Positions 6,270 to 11,649 of a DNA stretch of 11,649 nucleotides are shown one piece after another. The notes under the pieces were generated by a model. The model was not told the origin of the DNA. It saw only the letters and a list, made by a program, of their open reading frames with translations, and searched no databases. The stretch lies in NCBI GenBank assembly GCA_964559205.1, contig CAZLHV010000090.1, forward strand, positions 1 to 11,649, written 5' to 3'. The stretch is from GWF2-43-63 sp964559205. GTDB lineage: Bacteria; Bacteroidota; Bacteroidia; Bacteroidales; DTU049. The translations under genes and the position numbers were made by a program. Each line of letters starts with the position of its first letter. Within the stretch, counting starts at the first letter, position 1.

Positions 6270-6995
6270 ATGGCAAATTTTGTTAAATGGATCGGCGGAG
6301 CACTTGGCTGGGCTTTTGGGGGTCCTCTGGGTGCCTTGTTCGGTTTTTTTATTGGATCGGCAATTGATGCTTCTGCTTCATTTCATTTTGCAAAGGGAGC
6401 TCACGGGCCTACGACCGGTGGAGATTTTCGCTTATCCATGCTTGCTCTCTTCGTGGCAGTGATGAAAGCTGATCAAAAACACTTAAAAGTTGAGCTAAAC
6501 TTCATCAAAAATGTATTCAGCAATACTTTTGGTGAACAGTACACATCCGATATCATCCCATTAGTTAAAGATTTGCTGAACCGAGATATTCCGGTCAGGG
6601 ACATTTGCATTCAGATTCGTGCAAATATGGAACACCCCGCACGACTTGAGCTGCTGAATATCCTTTTCTCGCTCGCCTTGTCTGATAACGAGCTGCATCC
6701 GAAAGAAAAGGAAATCCTAGCTTACATGGCCATTCAAATGGGAATTTCGCAAAAAGATTTTGATTCAATTATGGCGATTCATGTTCCTGATACCGGTTGG
6801 GCATACAGGGTGCTTGAAATCGATCCTTTGGTCAGCAACGAAGATGCACGAAAAGCCTATCGCCGAATGGCTATGAAGTATCATCCCGATAAGGTAGCTC
6901 ATTTGGGTGAAGATGTTGCGAAATCGGCAAATGAAAAATTCAAGGCCGTTAACGATGCATGGAGCGAAATTAAAAGGGAAAGGAATATCTCATGA
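6270..6995 (+). CDS. TerB/J-domain co-chaperone, DjlA-like
   Basis: A 241-residue membrane-associated co-chaperone with the DjlA layout. Residues 8-32 are a Gly-rich hydrophobic segment (WIGGALGWAFGGPLGALFGFFIG), as in DjlA-type anchors. About 50-165 is a helical TerB-like domain with acidic loops (MKADQKHLKVE and SDNELHPKEKEIL, the two symmetric halves). Residues 177-238 are a C-terminal J domain with YHPDK; the HPD tripeptide at 205-207 is the motif that stimulates the ATPase of DnaK. DjlA-type proteins bring DnaK to the membrane. The frame extends back to a GTG at 6213, but the ATG at 6270 is preferred: family members begin close to this MANFVKWIGG start, the extra 19 residues are polar and would precede the anchor, and an exact promoter box falls inside them. 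The stop overlaps the next gene as ATGA, so the two are coupled. The client is unknown. Confidence 0.88.
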   Translation: MANFVKWIGGALGWAFGGPLGALFGFFIGSAIDASASFHFAKGAHGPTTGGDFRLSMLALFVAVMKADQKHLKVELNFIKNVFSNTFGEQYTSDIIPLVKDLLNRDIPVRDICIQIRANMEHPARLELLNILFSLALSDNELHPKEKEILAYMAIQMGISQKDFDSIMAIHVPDTGWAYRVLEIDPLVSNEDARKAYRRMAMKYHPDKVAHLGEDVAKSANEKFKAVNDAWSEIKRERNIS

Positions 6996-7939
6996 AAGCA
7001 GTCATGGCAGAACCCGTTTCGGGAAATCAGGAAAAACTTCTTGAATTTTGCAATTCACTCGAAGCTCATGGTGTGATTTTGGAAATATTCAAGCAGGCCC
7101 CTTTGGGGCAGGCCGAGCTTGCTCAACGCATCAGGGATGCCGAACTGCTCATCATTTCGTCGTTCCCTGTTTCAGCCGAAGCCATGCAGGAAGCGGTCGG
7201 TCTGAAGTATATTGCTGTGGCTTTTACAGGAGTCGATCATATCGATATTGGGTTTTGCCGTCAAAAAAACATTCTGGTTTCTAATGCGGCCGGTTATTCA
7301 ACAAACGCTGTTTGTGAGCAGAATTTGTTGATGATTCTTGCATTGATGAGAAATGCTGTTACAATGAACCGTTCCATGTTAGAAGGTTGTGATCGACAGG
7401 GTTTTCTGGGATCAGAAATTGCCGGAAAAACAGTGGGCATTGTTGGCTTTGGCAGAATTGGACAACGTATGGCACAAATCATGTCGTTTTTGGGTGCCAG
7501 GGTGCTGGTGTGCTCGCGCTCATCCTTGGCTGCCGATTATGGATTTACAATGGTTCCTTTGGAGCAACTTCTTCATGAATCTCATATTGTGAGCTTACAT
7601 TTGCCTTTGAATAACCAAACCCGACATATGATTTCGGAAAAGGAGTTTATGCTGATGCGAAGCGATGCCGTTTTGGTGAATACAAGCCGCGGGCAGGTTG
7701 TGAACGAGGTGGACCTTGTCAGGGCTCTCGACAGCAGACAAATTGCTGGGGCAGCAATTGATGTTTTTCAATCTGAACCGCCCCTGCCTCTTAATCATCC
7801 GTTGCTGAAAGCGCCTAATTGCTTTCTGTTACCTCATACCGCCTATGCGACTCATGAGGCAATTGACCGCCGACTTGACATTGTGTTGAAAAATATTGTA
7901 TCTTGGCGGCAGAATAACCCGTTGAACATTGTATCGTAG
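6992..7939 (+). CDS. D-2-hydroxyacid dehydrogenase (NAD-dependent)
   Basis: A 315-residue cytoplasmic oxidoreductase of the D-isomer-specific 2-hydroxyacid dehydrogenase family, which interconverts 2-keto acids and D-2-hydroxyacids. The substrate-binding half holds AVAFTGVDHIDI (75-86) and VSNAAGYSTNAVCEQ (96-110). The Rossmann half has GIVGFGRIGQ at 149-158 and a Ser-Arg pair after strand 2 (CSRSS), which leaves NAD versus NADP open. The catalytic set is complete: Arg233 in NTSRG, Glu262 in SEPP, and His282 in LPHTAYAT. Length and layout fit glycerate/hydroxypyruvate or phosphoglycerate-type enzymes without the C-terminal ACT domain, but substrate cannot be fixed from sequence. Its ATG overlaps the TGA of the J-domain gene (ATGA), and its last 11 bases overlap the TTG start of the cyclase gene, so it is firmly inside the operon. 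Confidence 0.9.
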   Translation: MKAVMAEPVSGNQEKLLEFCNSLEAHGVILEIFKQAPLGQAELAQRIRDAELLIISSFPVSAEAMQEAVGLKYIAVAFTGVDHIDIGFCRQKNILVSNAAGYSTNAVCEQNLLMILALMRNAVTMNRSMLEGCDRQGFLGSEIAGKTVGIVGFGRIGQRMAQIMSFLGARVLVCSRSSLAADYGFTMVPLEQLLHESHIVSLHLPLNNQTRHMISEKEFMLMRSDAVLVNTSRGQVVNEVDLVRALDSRQIAGAAIDVFQSEPPLPLNHPLLKAPNCFLLPHTAYATHEAIDRRLDIVLKNIVSWRQNNPLNIVS

Positions 7940-10900
7940 ATTTTCGATAGCGCTTGCGATCACTCTCTTGGTCTCATTTTCCTGCCCGGGGCAGGATTTT
8001 CGTGGTGCGCTGCCATTTTTTACAAATTATCACCCCAGCGATTATAAGGGTTATTCTCAAAACTGGTCTATTGCTTCAAACAGCCGTGGCCTTCTCTTTT
8101 TTGCTAATGGCGACGGCATCATGCTTTATAACGGTAGGACCTGGTCGAAAATCCTGCTCAACAATAACGCTACTCCCAGCAGCTTCTTCTGCGACGAAAA
8201 TGATTTAATCTGGGTAGGAGCTCAGTCCGAACTGGGCTGTCTGGTGCCGGACGAAGAAGATGGATATCATTATGTGTCTCTTACAGCATTAATTCCTGAT
8301 GAGTTCAGAGAGTTTGGTTTTGTACTCAGCATTCAGAGATCCCGCGATGGAGTGTATTTTAAAACAGGTCAGCGGATTTTCCGACTGGTTGATCGGAAAA
8401 TTTACACCATCCCATGTGAAAGAGGATCGCAAATGTTTGGTTTGCGCAATTCAATTTTTCTTTATGAGCCATCACGGGGATTCTCGACCGTTTCAGGGAA
8501 TAAACTGCTGAAAGTGGTTGAAGAACAGCGGGAAAGCCTTGCGCTTCGCTGTATTGTTCCGTTAAACCGCAACAAAGTATTACTGGTTGATGCCGGAAGC
8601 GGTCTTTACACTGCGAATTTTGATTTCAGCAACCCCTATGCAGTCAGTGTTGATGTAACCCGCAAAGTGTCTCCTGCCGATCGTTTTCTGGTTGAAAATG
8701 ATCCATTTGATGCCATCAGAATGTCAAACGGGTATTTTGCTTTTGCAACCCAACGTGATGGCACTGTTGTGACCGATTCAGCCCTGAACATTCTCTATCA
8801 TTTGTCAACAGCAGCAGGTGTTATGAATGAAACTCATAATTTCCTCTATGAAGACAGACAAAAGAATTTGTGGATTGCCCTCGATCATGGTATTTGTAAA
8901 GTTAGTGCTCAATCACCACTGACATATTACGATGATTACCATGGCGTAAAGGGAAGCGTGCTTGATGTGATCAGATTTTCAGGCAAGTTATTTATTGCTA
9001 CATGGCAGGGAGTGTTTTATCAGAATCCGCAGATGAATGCTAGCGACATGGAGCTTTTTCTGCCTCTAAAAGGCATTGCATCGCAAACTTGGGATCTTGA
9101 ACCTATTCAGTTAGATGGGAAGCATTACCTTTTAGCCTCAACTTCAGACGGTCTTTTTGTGATCGACAGCCTGATGAATGTGTCATTGGTTCACGAGGGA
9201 AATTATAATTATGCGAAGGCTGATCCATCTGATCAGCGTCGCGTTTATGCCGGTGGCCCTTCGAAAATCGAATTTCTTTATTTCGGCAAGGGAATCCGGA
9301 ATCCTTCTGTAACACAGGTGCCTGATTTAAAAAGCAGGGTAGTGAATGCGGTGTTAGCTCCGGGCAATCGCTTTTTTGTAGGAACAGCGCGTGATGGTGT
9401 CTTTATGTTTTCAGCTGTCAGGCTCACCCCTTCCGATCCCGCTATTGTTTTTGAGATGTCAGCCATTGGTCCGTCTCAGGGATTGCCTTTGTCGGACGCA
9501 TATTATGTTTATGAATACAACAAGCACATTCTTGTGGGGACCCAGGTTGGGCTTTATGAATTGGTGAAAACCAATGATGAATACCGGGCTCGGCTGTTTG
9601 ACAATGCCTTTACTCCATATTATTCCCAGTCACAGTTTATCAATATTCTGAGGCAGGACGATTCAGGATCGATGTGGTTCCAGACCAATTCGAAGCTTAG
9701 CGGGAAAAAGAGCTTGTATTATATGAAATCTCAACAGGGGAAAAGAACTTTTCATAGACAACCTTTTCAAACATTCCCTGACATTGAGTTTTACTCTGTT
9801 TCGCCTGAAGGTGACAGTGTGGTTTGGTTTGGCAGCGACGACGGGGTGTTTCGCTTTAGTTGGGATGCCTGCAACAGCATGGCATATCAGTCGCCTTTCA
9901 GCACCATTCTGCAGCGGGTAAGCTATAAGGGCAATGCGGTTTTTAGTGGACTTTATCTGACTCAGGATGTTACATCGGGCATCCCGGAATTTCCCGGCGG
10001 GAATCTCAGATTCGATTTTGCAGCTGGATATTACATCAATGAGTCACAGGTGCGTTTCAAGTATTTTCTTGAAGGCTTTGACAATGAGTGGTCGGAACCT
10101 TCAATCGAAAATTACAAAGAGTACACCAGTTTGCCTCCCGGCGATTATGTATTCAGGGTGAAGGCGGTGAATCCTTTTGGCTCTGAGGGTGATCTTGCTG
10201 AATTTGCCTTTTCTATACCAAGGCCATGGTATACCCGCTGGTGGGCATGGACCATTTATCTGGCTATAGCTGCATCCGTTGTTTTCGGATCTGTTCGTTT
10301 TGCTAACCGCCGTCTGATCAGGGCAAAACTAAGGCTTGAAAGTATTGTTCACAGCAGAACTCTGGAAATCCAGAACCAGAAGAAAGCTGCTGAAATCGAG
10401 AAGGAGAAGGCTGATAAACTGCTCATCAATATTCTGCCGGTAAGAATTGCCGAGGAGCTTAAAACAACGGGCAAATGCCAAACGGAATTCTACCAGAATG
10501 TGACCGTGCTTTTCACTGATTTCAGTGGGTTCACTTCTATTGCCGAAACCATGGATCCAGAGGAATTGGTCTCGAAACTAGATGAGATTTTTGCCATGTT
10601 CGACGATATATGTTCGCGTAACAAGCTTGAGAAAATTAAAACCATTGGGGATTCCCATATGAGTGCGGGAGGGATTCCTGTTCGTAACCGCACCCATGCT
10701 GTAGATGCGGTTCTTGCTGCCATGGAAATGCAGTACTTCCTTGAAAACCTTCGGCAGGGAAATCCAAACGATGAGGTTTGGAAGCTAAGAATTGGAATCA
10801 ATTCGGGCGAGCTAACAGCCGGAGTAGTAGGAAAGCGGAAATTTGCCTTCGATATCTGGGGCGATACGGTCAATACAGCTAGTCGTTTGCAGGATGCCGG

Positions 10901-11129
10901 GGAACCCGGCCGTATAAATATTTCAAACCGAACAGCTGAGCTGGTGTCGAGCTTCTTTGAGTTAACATATCGAGGTAAAAAACCCATTAAACACAAGGGT
11001 GAAGTTGACATGTTTTTCGTGGATGGGATCAAGCCCGGTTTGAGTATTGATGGTCAGATGAAACGACCCAACAAGGCTTTTTGGAATCAGTATAACGATC
11101 TGCTTGACTTACGGTTTTTAAATTTCTGA
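7929..11129 (+). CDS. Periplasmic propeller/Y_Y_Y receptor fused to class III adenylate cyclase
   Basis: A 1066-residue one-component membrane receptor. Residues 1-22 are a signal peptide (MYRRFSIALAITLLVSFSCPGQ). About 25-685 is a beta-propeller of the two-component-regulator type, with repeats such as LIWVGAQSEL, NLWIALDHGICKV (313-325) and VVWFGSDDGVFRF (631-643). About 690-765 is a Y_Y_Y domain (YFLEGFDNEWSEP, TSLPPGDYVFRVKAVN). One membrane span follows at about 772-793, then a helical linker (LLINILPVRIAEELK) and a class III cyclase domain at about 855-1035. Metal ligands Asp864 (FTDFSGF) and Asp908 (TIGDS) are present. The purine-selecting pair is Lys904 (EKIKTIGD) and Asp975 (FDIWGD), as in adenylate rather than guanylate cyclases, and Asn982/Arg986 (NTASR) complete the site, so ATP to cAMP is predicted. 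In Bacteroidota this receptor head normally sits on a histidine kinase; here a cyclase replaces it. The start is TTG at 7929, the only candidate before the signal peptide because TGA lies in frame two codons upstream. Confidence 0.92.
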   Translation: MYRRFSIALAITLLVSFSCPGQDFRGALPFFTNYHPSDYKGYSQNWSIASNSRGLLFFANGDGIMLYNGRTWSKILLNNNATPSSFFCDENDLIWVGAQSELGCLVPDEEDGYHYVSLTALIPDEFREFGFVLSIQRSRDGVYFKTGQRIFRLVDRKIYTIPCERGSQMFGLRNSIFLYEPSRGFSTVSGNKLLKVVEEQRESLALRCIVPLNRNKVLLVDAGSGLYTANFDFSNPYAVSVDVTRKVSPADRFLVENDPFDAIRMSNGYFAFATQRDGTVVTDSALNILYHLSTAAGVMNETHNFLYEDRQKNLWIALDHGICKVSAQSPLTYYDDYHGVKGSVLDVIRFSGKLFIATWQGVFYQNPQMNASDMELFLPLKGIASQTWDLEPIQLDGKHYLLASTSDGLFVIDSLMNVSLVHEGNYNYAKADPSDQRRVYAGGPSKIEFLYFGKGIRNPSVTQVPDLKSRVVNAVLAPGNRFFVGTARDGVFMFSAVRLTPSDPAIVFEMSAIGPSQGLPLSDAYYVYEYNKHILVGTQVGLYELVKTNDEYRARLFDNAFTPYYSQSQFINILRQDDSGSMWFQTNSKLSGKKSLYYMKSQQGKRTFHRQPFQTFPDIEFYSVSPEGDSVVWFGSDDGVFRFSWDACNSMAYQSPFSTILQRVSYKGNAVFSGLYLTQDVTSGIPEFPGGNLRFDFAAGYYINESQVRFKYFLEGFDNEWSEPSIENYKEYTSLPPGDYVFRVKAVNPFGSEGDLAEFAFSIPRPWYTRWWAWTIYLAIAASVVFGSVRFANRRLIRAKLRLESIVHSRTLEIQNQKKAAEIEKEKADKLLINILPVRIAEELKTTGKCQTEFYQNVTVLFTDFSGFTSIAETMDPEELVSKLDEIFAMFDDICSRNKLEKIKTIGDSHMSAGGIPVRNRTHAVDAVLAAMEMQYFLENLRQGNPNDEVWKLRIGINSGELTAGVVGKRKFAFDIWGDTVNTASRLQDAGEPGRINISNRTAELVSSFFELTYRGKKPIKHKGEVDMFFVDGIKPGLSIDGQMKRPNKAFWNQYNDLLDLRFLNF

Positions 11130-11131
11130 AC

Positions 11132-11649
11132 ATGGATTTTGAGCGAGTTAAAGAGTATATGTTACAGCGGTTAAGCAGAGGCTTGGCAAACAATCTGTAT
11201 TATCACGGCTTGCACCATACGGTTGATGTGATGAGGGCTGCAGGTGAAATATGCCACACTGAAGGCGTTCGTGGTGCCGATAAAACCATTCTGCTTACGG
11301 CTGCCCTCTTTCACGACGCCGGATTTTTAATCAGGTATAAAGAGAACGAAGATGTGTCGGCTGGTATGTGCTGGAATCTCTTGCCCAGATTTGGCTATCA
11401 CTCTTCTGAAATCATGCTGATCTCTCAAATTATCCTCAGTACATCGATCCCTCAGAAACCTTTCGACAAATTGTCGAGCATTTTATGCGATGCTGACCTC
11501 GATTACCTAGGCAGAGACGACTTTTTTATCATTGGTTGCAACCTTCGCAGAGAATGGAAGGAATACGGGAGGGAGCTCACGGTTAAGGAGTGGTATGTAC
11601 AGCAGATTGACTTTCTGACGCAACATCATTATTTCACCAGAACATCATC
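11132..11649 (+). CDS. HD-domain phosphohydrolase (3' partial)
   Basis: The ATG at 11132 is two bases after the cyclase stop, and the frame is open to the window edge (172 residues seen). It has the metal-dependent HD layout: YHGLHHT with His29 as the first ligand, LFHDAG with His61-Asp62, and a late Asp in CDADLDYLGR (Asp120/Asp122). HD proteins hydrolyse phosphate esters, including nucleotides and cyclic nucleotides, but this subgroup has no assigned substrate that I can name. No GYP motif of the cyclic-di-GMP HD-GYP class is seen. Its immediate position after an adenylate cyclase makes a role in cAMP or nucleotide turnover attractive but unproven. The C-terminus, and any additional domain, lies outside the window. 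Confidence 0.85.
   Translation, partial: MDFERVKEYMLQRLSRGLANNLYYHGLHHTVDVMRAAGEICHTEGVRGADKTILLTAALFHDAGFLIRYKENEDVSAGMCWNLLPRFGYHSSEIMLISQIILSTSIPQKPFDKLSSILCDADLDYLGRDDFFIIGCNLRREWKEYGRELTVKEWYVQQIDFLTQHHYFTRTS

Noticed and set aside
7929..7995. Lipoprotein signal at the cyclase N-terminus (SFSC)
   Set aside because: Phe at -2 and Ser at -3 do not fit the lipobox, and CPGQ-DF looks like an ordinary signal peptidase I site; the protein is also anchored by its own membrane span.
10490..11032. 180-codon open frame antisense to the cyclase domain
   Set aside because: It mirrors the highly conserved cyclase coding sequence, is low-complexity Ser/Pro-rich, and has no recognisable domain; it is a shadow of the real gene.
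7929..11649. Pycsar-type anti-phage cyclase system
   Set aside because: The cyclase has a periplasmic receptor head and ATP-type selectors, and the neighbour is an HD protein rather than a Pycsar TM or TIR effector.

Overview
The window reads as a chromosomal segment of a Bacteroidota bacterium. The evidence is a secreted protein with a type IX secretion (T9SS) type B C-terminal domain and PKD repeats, a large periplasmic propeller/Y_Y_Y sensor, several Bacteroidota-type promoter -7 boxes (TAnnTTTG), weak Shine-Dalgarno signals and moderate GC. I see no transposase, integrase, CRISPR array, tRNA or rRNA.

Layout. (1) Positions 1-2651, + strand: the tail of an unidentified gene, a single-span membrane protein with coiled coils and a lysine-rich tail, then a T9SS cargo protein. 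(2) Positions 2640-4759, - strand: a two-gene operon, ddl (D-Ala-D-Ala ligase) followed by wecE-like (sugar-nucleotide aminotransferase), joined by a 4-base TTGA stop/start overlap. wecE converges on the T9SS gene and overlaps it by 12 bases. (3) 4760-5056: non-coding spacer with a 21-bp near-palindrome and a 10-bp perfect palindrome. (4) 5057-6094, - strand: an actin/ParM-like ATPase whose nucleotide-binding phosphate-1 motif lies at the C-terminus instead of the N-terminus, so it appears circularly permuted. (5) 6095-6269: divergent AT-rich promoter region. (6) 6270-11649, + strand: a tightly packed operon of a TerB/J-domain (DjlA-like) protein, a D-2-hydroxyacid dehydrogenase, a periplasmic-propeller receptor fused to a class III adenylate cyclase, and an HD-domain phosphohydrolase cut by the window edge.

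How the parts may work together. Ddl supplies D-Ala-D-Ala for peptidoglycan. The WecE-like enzyme would make an amino-deoxysugar nucleotide for a surface glycan, so that operon is about the envelope. The cyclase protein probably senses a periplasmic signal and makes cAMP in the cytoplasm; the HD protein two bases downstream is a candidate partner. The dehydrogenase and J-domain protein share the transcript by overlap, but their link to cAMP is unclear. The most interesting object is the permuted actin-like protein: all the motifs of the fold are recognisable, but the order is rotated, with the break between beta-strands 2 and 3, and the phosphate-2 aspartate is replaced by serine.
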